Both the position numbers and the translations under genes were made by a program. Source: Tethya wilhelma (Eukaryota > Porifera > Demospongiae > Tethyida > Tethyidae). Taken from it: a DNA stretch of 64,000 bases. The stretch spans positions 15,753,763 through 15,817,762 of the forward strand of contig CAXIPT010000001.1 of NCBI GenBank assembly GCA_964030475.1, given 5' to 3'. Under the pieces are notes generated by a model. That model did not search any database. It was not told the origin of the DNA and saw only the letters and a list, made by a program, of their open reading frames with translations. Below, in pieces: positions 23,142 to 34,600 of this stretch. The number at the start of each line of letters is the position of its first letter. The first letter of the stretch is position 1.

Positions 23142-24138
23142 ATGTCTCTCATCTCAGGCATTATCCTGTTAGCCTTGTCTGCCACACTTGTTGCAGTCTC
23201 TGCTCATCCTAAGCCTGTGTATACTGCTGTGGAGGAGGAGGATGTGAGGGCACAGGCTGTTGAGAACATCAAGAATCATATTGCCCATGAGCTGGCAAAG
23301 ACTGACCTGGATCCAGTGGTGATGATGGCATTCCTTGCTCAAGCAATGGCAGCTGATTCCGCACAACAATCATCTTCAGTATGTGGTAAGTTATTAAGCA
23401 AGGATGCATAAATTATTGTCTTGTTAACTTCATTCAGTTGAGAATCTCAGTGCAACAGTATAATCTAATAATATTGTTTGTTTGTTTTCTATAGAGCCTG
23501 GTCAGTGCTTTTTTAGGACTGATCTTTTCATGAGTGACTGGAGTCTGAATGCATCAACTCTATTCAGCATTCGTGAAAGTTGTACCCCTAGAAAGTTGTA
23601 CTTCAGAGCATCCCTGAAGATAAATGGAAATGATAAGCTGCGGTTGACCCCTGCTTCCAGCCAGCTCAATATGCTTGGAACACTACACCGTCTATTAATA
23701 AATGGCAACAGCATTCAAGAAATCTGGTTCAACTTACAATATCCCGATCCTGCTACATTTGCACATTCCATTGATAACACTTTCTCTAAACTAAGTCCGA
23801 AACCAATAATTTCTATTGCTAGACTAATGAGTTATGATGAATTTAACTTCAGGGACTTTAACATGGCATTGTTTTTAGAGGAACTCTTTTGCCTTGTTAA
23901 ATTGGCTCGTGAAGGATTCACTGTACGAGGATGGGACCTGACTGGGTTTGAAGACTGTGAGGGAAGTAATGAGTGCAACAATGCTGAAATTGACAGCCTT
24001 AATAATAAGTTCAACCGTCTTATCGAAGGAGTCGTAGAAATTCTTAACACAACTACAGCTATCAGTAATACCACTATCAATGAGTTTTGCCCAAGGCCTG
24101 AAAGCAAGGTTCTTATGGCTGCTGAGTGGGCAAATTGA
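23142..24138 (+). CDS. Secreted two-exon protein, unrecognised family (member B)
   Basis: Exons 23142-23385 and 23495-24138 join through a phase-1 intron to 295 residues. A signal peptide (MSLISGIILLALSATLVAVSA) precedes an acidic helix (VEEEDVRAQAVENIKNHIAHEL...MMAFLAQAM). Exon 2 begins with a Cys pair (CEPGQC) and carries KPIISIARLMSY, LFLEELFCLVKL, FTVRGWDL and a Cys-containing tail CEGSNECNN with N-glycosylation sites. No domain is recognised. The gene and its upstream region are duplicated in tandem at 25407, and a divergent member is at 13509. Exons 1 of members B and C are nearly identical while exons 2 differ more, which suggests uneven selection or conversion. Confidence 0.78.
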
Positions 24139-25250
24139 ACTTGAGAACTATAGAGACATAATTTTTAGGACGTAGTATGACTATAGCTAGTTTAAAGCAT
24201 CCAAGGATTACTGCCTGATGTGGTTACTACGTAGCTGAACTGTATATTATGACATTGTAGTAACTCTAGTCTTATTAGCTCAGTTGATTAGAAAAAAATT
24301 TTAGCAATGCACACTGGTAATGCATGTGTGCATGCAAGTTGTGTGTGGTGTAATGTATAATAGTTATTATTATAGCCTATAATAATTATTATAGAATTCT
24401 CTTCAGCATTTATATTGGAAAAAATAGTGCTAACATGATGTAGGCATATACATTCTAAAGTTATTTTTGGCTGCGAGAAATTTGTGGTTATGTATAGTTC
24501 ATCCTTTGTCAGCAAGCAATTTCCTGTCATGTGACTTCATGCAGTACATGTACAATAATCATGTGCACCAGCAAATTATTTGTCCTCAAGGAGGTATCCC
24601 ACATTCAGTACTAGTGTACAAGCAAGATTTGAAGTCAAGCACATGTTTGAGGCGCAAATTGGCAGTTATAATTACATAATTTGCATACAAAGGCGTATAC
24701 CTCAATCCTCTAAGATCTGAGCTAGCTAGATAGGGGTCAAGCTAATTCCAGTGATCGTTTATATTTGCACAAACCCACAATATAATTATGTGTCCATTTA
24801 AGTTGCCCTTAGCTGTACTAGCTATATAAGAATTATAATAGCTATTAATTAGCATAGTGTTACAATCATTTTATGTCATTATTATGTTTATCCACCTAGG
24901 TTATGTAAACTGATAAAAGCCGATATTATGAATGCAAATTTTCACAGTGTTATTTCAATATGTGTGATACCAATACTGACTCTGTGCAAACCTGAGTCAT
25001 CTTTTTTGCACCCACGTGCACCCTGATTGTTTCCACAGTTGACCTAATGCAATGCTACAATCTAACCATAACTGTATCTTTTGCTGATTATGATAACTGT
25101 AACTTTTGCTATGATAACTCAGTGTTGGCAGGCCAGCTGCATGGCTGGTGAGAGTATACGCAATTATTACTCTGTTGATTTTCTGTATAGAATGGTACAT
25201 GAAAAGGAACATAACAAAATTGTGTCAATCAAGGAAATTGTATATTATGC

Positions 25251-25258
25251 TATAAAAG
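25251..25258 (+). promoter_or_regulatory. TATA box of secreted member C
   Basis: TATAAAAG about 155 bases before the start codon, in the same context as at 22997. Confidence 0.6.
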
Positions 25259-25406
25259 GAACAGTGCTAACTTATTGAAAGTTATTTAGCAGTACAGTAT
25301 ACTATAATTATATAGCTCCTCGGTGGATCTCTTTCATTTAATAAGATACTGAGTTATCTCAAGTTTTAGTTCTCCCACAGTCAAATTACTGGCACTATAA
25401 TAATTT

Positions 25407-26563
25407 ATGAGAAGCATGTCTCCCATCTCAGGCATTATTCTGTTAGCAACACTTGTTGCAGTCTCTGCTCATCCTAAGCCTATGTATACTGCTGTGGAGG
25501 AGGAGGATGTGAGGGCACAGGCTGTTGAGAATATCAAGAATCATATTGCCCATGAGCTGGCAAAGACTGACCTGGATCCTGAGGTCATGATGGCATTCCT
25601 TGCTCAAGCATTGGAAGCAGGTTCACAACAAACTAATTGCCGTAAGTTCCAATAATTATTATTAATTTTTTGCTCCAATCAGTGTTCTATAATAATCTAT
25701 GTGTCATGCTTGTGGGGTGTCATGTTATAATGTTAATCAATTATAAGAACTTATAACTATTGGAAAATCTAGCTGTACACATTAATTTTATCCACAAATT
25801 GAACAACCATAATATCTGCATGTATGTACATGATAAAAAATAAAATTAATTTTTAAAAAAAAAAAATGCTATAATTTTTTTTTTTACTGCAGAAGTTGGT
25901 CAGTGCACTTATCGGAATGATCCCAACTGGACTCTGAATGCAACAACTCTGTGCGGTATTCGTCAAAGTTCTACCCCAAGAAAGTTCTACTACAGAGCAT
26001 TACTCATTCTAAATGGAAATCCAGTCCTAACCAACATATTTCAGCCTACTATGACTACCTCGATCACAAACCACTTTGGACAAAACTTACGACGAAGACT
26101 GAATTGGAAAACAAAGGATTACGTTGAAGAACTTTGGTTCAACTCACCATATCCTAATCCTTCTACATTTGCAGATACTGTTATTAATTTCTCTGCTGGA
26201 TTAAATCCAAAGCCAATAATTTCCATTGCTAGACTTATGAGTTATAACGAATTCAACTACTTCAGGGAGCTTAACAAGACTGCATTGTTCTTTGAGGAAC
26301 TGTTTTGCCTTGTTAAATTGGTTCGTGGAGGGTTCACTGTAAGAGGCTGGAACCTGGCTGAGTTTGAGGACTCTTGTGAAGGAAGTTACAACTGCCAAAA
26401 TGTTGAAACTGATCGCCTCAATAATGCATTTAACCAGCTTGTCGAAGAAGTCGTTAACATTCTGAACACAACTACTGTTATAAGTGATGCCTTTGTCAGT
26501 GAACTTTGCCCACGGCCTGAAAGCAAGGTCCTTATGGCTGCTGCAGCTGAGTGGGCAGATTGA
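25407..26563 (+). CDS. Secreted two-exon protein, unrecognised family (member C)
   Basis: Exons 25407-25641 and 25893-26563 join through a phase-1 intron to 301 residues. The signal peptide is MSPISGIILLATLVAVSA; two Mets lie upstream (MRSM), and the second equals the start of member B. Exon 1 shares the YTAVEEEDVRAQAVENIK helix with member B. Exon 2 opens CQVGQCTYRND and repeats KPIISIARLMSYNE, FTVRGWNL, CEGSYNC and the C-terminal CPRPESKVLMAA. WDL is WNL here. Flanking DNA is also shared with member B, giving a tandem unit of about 2.2 kb. Function is unknown; secretion is the only safe inference. Confidence 0.78.
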
Positions 26564-26599
26564 AGTTGAGAACTATAGACTCTAAGACTACACTGATAT

Positions 26600-27187
26600 T
26601 TAGGACCTATAATATATATACATACTGCTGAATAGTTTGACAATAACATCCCCTATAGGTGCATGTATAGCTCACGTCAATAACTCTAATCATCTTAGAA
26701 ACTGTTAGAAAAGCTGCAGCTGTTTTGTAATGCTTCACATTGGACATGACATGTATAGACACTAAGAGTAATAGATCATCGATTCAATGCATGGTGTGTC
26801 ACCAACATATGCATGTTACGGCATATAATCTATGGTTACGGTCTACTCTTTTTGCTGGAGTGTTCAATACAGTTTTGCGCCCTCCACAAATTAATATCAT
26901 GTACAAAATACAACTTTATATTTACTGTGATCCGAGACTTGATGAGAGTGGCCAATCCGGCTTTGAACTCCCAGGCAGGATATGCTCACAGATCTAGAAG
27001 ACAGTTTCAAAGGATAACTTACGCTGCTTAGCTTACCCTTTTCGTTTAACAGCCGAACACACTAACCCACTGTGCCACAAGTGCCTACACGGAAACAAAC
27101 TTACTGTCTTCTTGACCTTAATGACTAAAAGTATATGTACTAGTGTTTGCATGTCACTAGCCAACATTAGCAAGTCATACATGTGTA
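26600..27187. other. Intergenic with a tRNA-Asn-like fragment
   Basis: On the minus strand 27086-27040 reads GGCACTTGTGGCACAGTGGG...TTCGGCTGTTAAACGAAAAG, clearly related to the 5' half of tRNA-Asn at 18808, without a proper 3' half. It may be a tRNA pseudogene or SINE head. Nothing else is recognised. Confidence 0.55.
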
Positions 27188-27281
27188 GTCTATGGACCAC
27201 TGTGCTTGGGAGAGACTGCATGCATGGATTAATGTTTGATAGTGCATGTACCAGCCACCTGGAATATTCCCTATTCCAGGT

Positions 27282-27310
27282 TAGCCTCGTTCCCAGGCTC
27301 CTCCCAGCTA
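27282..27310. repeat. Half copy of the TAGCCTCGT foldback family
   Basis: TAGCCTCGTTCCCAGGCTCC matches the family arm; no opposite arm nearby. Confidence 0.7.
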
Positions 27311-28209
27311 TTCAAGTTACACTGCATTAAGAGTTCACGATTCTTAGTGTGTAACACTAAAAGAGGGTGTGGCCTGGCACCAGGTGGTTTAATTGGTAAA
27401 ACTCATTGTGTCATGTCAACACAATACTGTTTACTTTTATGCAATTGTAATATCAAATCCTCAGGTCATTACTGGGAAATGCATGCATATGGTGGAGCAT
27501 CTAAAACTGGCCTATGTTATATAATTTTACTTTACTCCCACTGCCACCAAGATGTTGCTAAAGGCTTGCTATGAATGGGTCACCAAGTATGATTGCTCCT
27601 CACTTTGAGTATTAGGATGTAATCGTGTACATGCAGTTGGGTATATAGACCTGAGGTTCATCAGTTGGAGAGCCCCTGAATGACAAGTCTTTGGTTGTGG
27701 TATCACATGCAATCTGGTGGGAGATGGGAGGTGTACAGTGATCGATGGACACTTGGTGGCAAACTGGTAAGCAATAAGCAATAATACTAGATGGTATGTG
27801 TCTGTATAAAGAAGTTTTCCTATATATGGATATCACTGTATTGTTTGGTTACATAGAGACCATGGAGAGATGTTTTGATATAAAATTATATCACCAAACC
27901 CATCTCCTGACAACTCTATATCCATGCAATCCTGGTTTCCCTACATAGTACCAGACCTTTCTTTGGAGTTGACTTGGCTCTTAATTAGGGATGAAATGGT
28001 ACTGTGTGTTATTCTAGAGGGATTATATTTAGTTTTCTTTATTTTGTTTGTTGCCCATGCCTACAGGTCAGGAGTTGTGACTTGTGTATCAAGAAGCCAT
28101 GGCCTGGGATGGCGAGGACCATTTGGAATGATCACGAGAAGTTCATGAACACCTACTACCGACCTTACCCTGGCCTCTACTTCACGAGATGAAGAGGGAG
28201 ACTATAAGC

Positions 28210-29100
28210 CATTAGCTTCTATGATCTATGGCACTATATTACTCATGTTTTCAAATATGGTCACTATAAGGTATTATTATATCCAGAAGATGAAAATAGC
28301 CCAAGTGATGGGTTACAACTTACAAGTTATTTATTTATCTCATTAGAATTTTGCTCCATTGCTGCTCACACATTAAGTTCAGTTGCCCATGTTTGGTAAT
28401 AGACATTTGGGTTTGGAAATGTTGGGAACTTTGATGTGTAATCAGAGTACCCTGAACTGTAATGAATGTATGGCTTTTCCTAGTCCCTTCGCCTATGTAG
28501 TTGTTATCACTTTCAACATCCTACTATAATATAGCTAGCTACATTCAGCAACACTTATAGGAAGTACAAGGATGACCTGTAGTGTATACACACCAACTCA
28601 TTCCTATAGTCTCTCTTGCCACAAAGTTTAATATAGTAACCACCAAAAATGTGAGCTTGGATGGGTTCAAGATAAGATATTGTCAGTATAGTATTACATG
28701 TATGCACACATGTGAACTTGAGTAAACATTCTGCATATTTATAACATCATTGAATGGTTTCTACAAGTCATAGTACAATTATTATATATACACATTATTA
28801 TTTTGCTTGTAGTCTGTTGCTCATAATTATAATAAATATTGCACATTGCTGTGTTGTTTGTTTTTTCTACATGAGATTATTTCTTTTTTGTTGTCTTAAT
28901 TTGCATGGTAACAGTAACATGGAGAGGTTATGTAAACTTTGAAATAGTATACCATCATGCATATTGAAAGTGATAATGTCCATTATTGTGAGATGATTTA
29001 TTGTTGGCACATCACAAAAATAACTTCTTATCTAAACATGATTTAGGACAAGAGTATACACCTAACTGAAACTAGTATTACGAAAGTAGCAATTGTACAC
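28210..29100. other. AT-rich DNA inside the ACSS pseudogene span
   Basis: No coding sequence seen; probably decayed intron. Confidence 0.4.
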
Positions 29101-29454
29101 AGATTGTCCCAGGTCTGCCAAACACCTGCTCTGGTAAGAGTATACGTTGAATCTTGAAGATATCAGCTGGTAGAAGTGCACATGCATGGACAACTTGGGG
29201 AACATTTCACTACTCTAGCCATCCCTTTCATTGTTAACACTGCTATTCAAAGAATGCAATTTACTTATTTCCAGTACGAGGCACATAGGAATGTGTTCTT
29301 ATTACATTTGTGTTTTTTTTTTTGTATCAGGGTGCTCAGCTTAAAATTTCTTTTGAATAAATTATCAGATTCTGTTATTTTTAAAAGTGAATTATATTAC
29401 ATCATTGATTGATTCAATAAAAATTCTAAACAACAATCGATTACTCTATGTAGA

Positions 29455-30945
29455 TTAGAATGAATGTGAATGTTGATGCATGGTCACAGTGGCTGAAAGA
29501 ACAATAGAGTCGTTTATCACTTCAATATCATCTTCAACTGGGAAGCTTCCGAGTATCTCCACTTCTTTACTGCTCTCGTTTTTTCCAAGGCGGTTGAAAC
29601 GCTCCAGGTTGTTACATCGTGGACAGAATTCCACTCTAGCCGAGACAGCACTGCCAGCTGAAGGTTTGGAAGCTGCTTGTTGGTCAAGAATCGATATTTT
29701 CAAATCAAAGTTGCTCTGGATTGGCCACTTCAATTCACTGTCATATTCTCCTCTTATCAGGTGTAGGAAAAGAACTACATTTGCATGTGCCTTCTTGCTT
29801 GACTTGAGTGGATTTGGATGAGCAGCAAGTCGCATCTTGTAGCCATCCTCATAGTAAAATGGAGGGCTCTGCCACACCTTTCCTGATGACGCATGGTGGC
29901 TAAAGTTGAGCATTCGAAAGGCTAACCGATCATCTTTTCTCTTGAGGCAGTTGTAACTCACTTCACCAATTCGAGTCTGAATAGAGGCTAGAGCAAATTC
30001 TGAATGTTCGCTACTCTGCGTAGCCAAGCTGGCTCTGAGGAACTTCAAATCTAGAACCAAGGCTTGTTTCGTCTCGGCATCTCTGATAATGTGTCGGTGT
30101 AGCTCTTCAGAAGTGGCTTGTAATTCCTGTTTAACCTCTTTGTAGCTACTCATGAGGAGAACCAAGTGCTGCTGCTGGTGTGTCAACATGTGTTGTGTTA
30201 GGTCATGTTGCATTAGTGGCACCCCACACCCAACATCATCAAAAGGACACTTGACCATTTTTCGTAGGCAATGATCTTGCTGGTGTTGTTTCAAATCTTT
30301 TCGTTTAAGGTTTTTCACTCCACATTTATTCGGACATTCTATCATGACCTCTGGACAGACTGAGTAGTGACCATTCTCTCCTTTGAAGGATTTGTATGTA
30401 TCTCTATGTCCACAGTACTGGCACATACTTGGTCTGTTTTCACAATCTTTTTTGAGATGGCTATCAAGTTCTTTTCGTTGGATTTTCCCGATCTTACACT
30501 GGTTAGGACAATCGACTTCAACAAAATCACATGAATCGGAGTGGTGCTTCTTTAGCGATCTCACCTCACCCATCCACTCACAGCCCATAGATTTGTTAGG
30601 ACAGAATATCTGGAGTGAGTCAATCTCTCTTCTCAGCTTCTTGTCCAGTACATGCTGAAACTCTTCACCCTCTGCTCGACAGTGGGGGCATTTCTCAGTC
30701 CTTTGGGCTAAAAAAGCCGACTGTAAACACATTTCGCAAAAGTGCTGGCCACAACAAATAGTAAGGTGAGGCTCAAGAAGAGGCTTGAAGCAAATGCTAC
30801 ACATGAGCTTCTCTGAAACTCGAGCTGTGAAGTTATACTCGAGACCACCGTACTGAATTTTGTCGATTTTAGGTCCTCTTCTGATTTCTCTTCGTCTTGG
30901 TGCAGCAATAGGTTTAAGTGCAGACTGCATTGTCGTTATTGTCAC
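29455..30945 (-). CDS. TRAF-like protein: RING, TRAF zinc fingers, MATH domain
   Basis: A single exon encodes 496 residues. The RING finger is at about 49-90 (CSIC...CGQHFCEMCLQ...CPHC). TRAF-type zinc fingers follow at about 115-260 (CPNKSMGCEW, CPNQCKIGKIQRKEL, CPNKCGVKNLKRKDL, CPFDDVGCG). A short coiled coil (270-300) leads to a C-terminal MATH/TRAF-C-like region (VWQSPPFYYEDGYKMRLAAHPN, HLIRGEYDSELKWP). TRAFs are cytoplasmic adaptors and E3 ligases for TNF/IL-1/Toll-type receptors. The lack of introns, unlike most neighbours, suggests a retrocopy or an intronless expansion. TGCGCATGCTCA lies 70 bases upstream. The nearby Pellino gene belongs to the same general signalling field, but physical linkage does not prove partnership. 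Confidence 0.92.
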   Translation of the reverse strand: MTITTMQSALKPIAAPRRREIRRGPKIDKIQYGGLEYNFTARVSEKLMCSICFKPLLEPHLTICCGQHFCEMCLQSAFLAQRTEKCPHCRAEGEEFQHVLDKKLRREIDSLQIFCPNKSMGCEWMGEVRSLKKHHSDSCDFVEVDCPNQCKIGKIQRKELDSHLKKDCENRPSMCQYCGHRDTYKSFKGENGHYSVCPEVMIECPNKCGVKNLKRKDLKQHQQDHCLRKMVKCPFDDVGCGVPLMQHDLTQHMLTHQQQHLVLLMSSYKEVKQELQATSEELHRHIIRDAETKQALVLDLKFLRASLATQSSEHSEFALASIQTRIGEVSYNCLKRKDDRLAFRMLNFSHHASSGKVWQSPPFYYEDGYKMRLAAHPNPLKSSKKAHANVVLFLHLIRGEYDSELKWPIQSNFDLKISILDQQAASKPSAGSAVSARVEFCPRCNNLERFNRLGKNESSKEVEILGSFPVEDDIEVINDSIVLSATVTMHQHSHSF

Positions 30946-31014
30946 TCACTCACTGAGGATGTCAAAATACAAGCTTATGTGAAGAGCTTCAGTCCACTGG
31001 AAGATACAATGTTT

Positions 31015-31026
31015 TGCGCATGCTCA
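31015..31026. promoter_or_regulatory. TGCGCATGCTCA motif upstream of the TRAF-like gene
   Basis: An NRF1-like 12-mer 70 bases upstream of the start codon. The identical 12-mer is at 34833-34844 upstream of FEM1. Confidence 0.5.
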
Positions 31027-31612
31027 GTGGAAAGGTCACATGACTGTACATTCTTATATCAAACAGCTCCTTTCTTCAATTTCAACAATTGTAACTAGGG
31101 CTACACTAAGTGCAATCCTCGCTCAGAGCTCCAACAGTCACATTCCCAATCGCTCTGGCAAAGATCGTCGCAAGTCTGGGCACCAGGGCAAAGATCGTCT
31201 CAGTAAAAACCTACTATCTAACTTGGCCCAAAAAGTCACAAGGCACTCTATCCACGCTCTAAAGCTAGTTTCATCTCCCAAGTCGGCCTGAGACAAGTTC
31301 ATGTTGAGGCAAAGTGCCTTACTTACTTTTGTGAGAAAACGCTGAAGTACAGCCAAGATACGCCACGAAGTTTACCTTGGTCTGCCACCACCACGTCGTC
31401 CACGAAAAATCTCAATTGAACCCAAATATAGCCTCGCTTCGCTCGGAATAAATTATTAATGGAGAATCATTATTAAAAAAAAAAACAACAACTCAAAAGT
31501 TTTAAAAGGAACATCAATCACTTTCAAAGTGTTGAATTGGAAAAGGGCACCAACAAATATCTACATGTATATATAGAACTGCACATGTCCATGGACCTAA
31601 CATTACATTCCC
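31027..31612. other. Intergenic, no gene recognised
   Basis: Short ORFs without family motifs. AAAGATCGTC occurs twice close together at about 31160-31200. Confidence 0.4.
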
Positions 31613-34600
31613 CTACTCTTCAATCTTCTCGGCTTGCTTCTTGACAAGTTGCTCTACAATGGCTGGATCAGCTAGTGTGGAGGTATCTCCCAACTGATCT
31701 GGCTGGTTTGCTGCTATCTTACGGAGAATACGTCGCATGATCTTCCCAGAGCGTGTCTTTGGAAGGCCTGGAACGATCTGTACAAGACACCAAATGTCTC
31801 AACAAACTATGGATAGAGCAATGTGTGTTACATACCAAGAAGGCGTTTGGAATCGCAAATGATGCAATCTTCTTCCTCACTAAGTCCTTCAGCCCCTGTA
31901 CAATGTCCTTCTCATCTGCCTCGATTCCATTCTTGAGGATAATGAAAGCAAATACACCTGGTGGGCAGTGGCATGGAAGAACAAAAAATCACACCAAATA
32001 GAAAGTATTACTTTAGCAGAGTTATTAATTACGGTAGCCTCGTACCCAGGACACTTCCTGATTTGAGTACTTTATAGTTATTTGCTTATCAAGGCAAAAT
32101 TATAATGACACAGGTCAGGTGATTGCATACCTTCTCCAAATATTTCGTGGGGGTATCCAACAACAGCTGTCTCTGCCACCCTCGGTTCATGGTTCTATAG
32201 GTAAAGGTAATCAATGTTAAAAGATTTTCAAAAAAAACAGGAGAAATTGAGAAAACTGGAACTCTGGAAGCTACGAAAATGAGGATAGTGGAATGGGTCA
32301 CCTCACATTGTGTGTGAGGTGGTACGTGCACGCTATACTCTCACTATAGTACACACATACCATTGCACATTCAATTTCAGCCGTTCCAATACGATGTCCT
32401 TTACAGTTGAGCATGTCATCCACTCTCCCTGTGATGCGATAGTCATTCTCCTCATCTCTCAGAGCTCCATCGCCAGTGAAATAGTACCCTGGTGAATAGA
32501 TTGATAGGAACATCATTAGTGAAATGTAGACAAAAGTATATCATGTGTAGTTTGGCACAAGGTTTGTTGAGATACAGAGGTTGCAAGTACGCAATTAGAG
32601 ATCACATAGATAGCATTGATTGCCTAAAATTGCTGAGTCAGCTATCCTTTTCTGCCTGATCAGCAATATTCTCAGTATACTGTGTGTACACTTAAGTTGT
32701 GCCACTGATGAAGAAGACCAATGGCTCAAAACTTCTGAAACTTGAAATGCACTACATATACTGTATTACAGTATATAGATCGAGGAGCTTTACTAACACA
32801 AGTGGCAAAAATTAACGTCGAAACTATAAGCAGTCTTTAAAATGTGACGTTTTACAGAGCTAGTAAGCAGACATTCCCAAATATGGGGTACAAGAAGGTC
32901 ACAAAATGAAACGTTTAGAGGTTAGTCAGTCTAGTTCTTTAGCTTATCATAATATTATTGTAGATCAGGAAATTTGCATGTTTGAAGGAAATATAATTAT
33001 GTCATATAACAATATATACCACAAAATTTAATAATGAATAACATACTTCACCATCAGTTATCTATGAGAAATAAGTTCACAGAGTCCACAGCAGCTGGCT
33101 CGTGTAGATGCGCTGCAGCCAAATGAAGTGGAAAATCACCATCTTCATCTTCACACTGAATGGGACACCCAAGGTCTAGCAACAATTCAAGAACTCTCTC
33201 AAGTGGAAGTTCTAATGAATCAAAGGCTTCGTTTTCATCAGAAACACAGCAAAGTGAGTCTCTGACAATGGTAGAGCCATCGTTGCCACTTTCTTTGATC
33301 ATGTCTTGAAGAGCATTCTTTATAAGTGCAAGTTCTTTGTCTTCAGTTCCATCGTCAATGCATTCGTCTACTACTTTGATCCACACAGCAACTAGTCGCA
33401 TAACACAACCAGTCAGCAAAATTGGGGCATAGTCTTTCCTAAGGGCCTTGAGGCCACATTCAAACAGAGGTTGGATACGAGGAATATATCCATTCTCAAC
33501 CATTTTTGCAATGGTCTCTACAACGTACAGAAGGTGATTTGTAAAGCATAAGCCATAGATCTGAGGACTGAGTCCAAAGTTGAGACACCTGTGACAGAAT
33601 TGAATACACTTGTCATAGGTGCAATGTTGAAATGCATCATCAATGCAATTGCGGAGAGCTGCCACTGTTTCATGATAGTTCTTTCCAAGAATGCGCTCAC
33701 AGTAGATAGAACACACAAAATACATTCTTGTCTTGCTCTGTGCAGTAGTAAGGTAGTCTGTCATAGTTGCTGGCTCCTGGATGCCATCGTAGATTTCATT
33801 TGCTGAAGGAAGATCAGAAAACGAATCTGGATTCGACAGGCGCAGTTCTACAGCTTTACGAACGTAAGAGGCAGCCTTATCCTGATCTGGTGGATTTTCC
33901 ATCGCAATTACAGCCTGAATACAATAGCAATCGTACTTCTCTCTTGGATCACACTTGAATGCATCAATAAGATAACTCACTACGGTAGTTCTCTTATTCA
34001 AAGCAGCGTACAATACTGCTGACAGACCATTATCGTTGACAGGGTTCCTTGCTCCAGCATCCACAAGTATCTTTGCTATTTCAGGCCATGATGTCAAATG
34101 CAGCAAACCATTTCCATCTTTTAGAGAGCAATGGAGATTTGCACCTTTTTCGATCAGCAACTCAAAGATACCTTTCTCACGAAAACAACACTCAAGAGCC
34201 ACTGACAGAGCAGTCTTTCCACTCTCATGGCACTCATTAACGTTGGCCGAGTTGTCAATGAGGTACTTGGCCACATTGAGGTGTCCACAACTAATAGCTT
34301 TCAATAACGGAGTGACTCTTGGCAAGCCACACATGTGCTCAATATTGGCCCCTTCTGAAACTAAGACCTTGACACAGTCTATATCTCCACGAGCACAGGC
34401 AACCCATAATGCAGTGGCATTGTCTGACAGTACGGCAGCAGTCTCCTGTTCAATATTTACTGAATAATTCCTTAAAACATACTTGAGGATGTCTAGACGG
34501 CCACTGTCAACTGCTACTACCAGTGGAGACCATTCATAGGGCACTTCTTTCATAACCAGTCGAGCTTTGAAGAGCTGGTGTGACTGTGAACTCTGACCTC

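Larger units (their letters stand above)
27188..29215 (+). pseudogene. Acetyl-CoA synthetase pseudogene (exons 7-11 and 14 remnants)
   Basis: Pieces in order match ACSS at 16804: part of exon 7 (27188-27280), exon 8 (27465-27618), exon 9 (27664-27770), exon 10 (27858-27975), exon 11 (28065-28200) and exon 14 (29101-29215). Exon 11 is nearly identical (CCATGGCCTGGGATGGCGAG). Stops, indels and lost exons 12-13 destroy the frame. Intron remnants between pieces show a genomic duplicate. It lacks any intron within exon 11, like the 16804 gene. Confidence 0.88.

Noticed and set aside
29480..29821. Plus-strand ORF of 113 residues
   Set aside because: Antisense of the TRAF-like MATH domain.
34036..34467. 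Plus-strand ORF of 143 residues
   Set aside because: Antisense of the FEM1-like ankyrin repeats.
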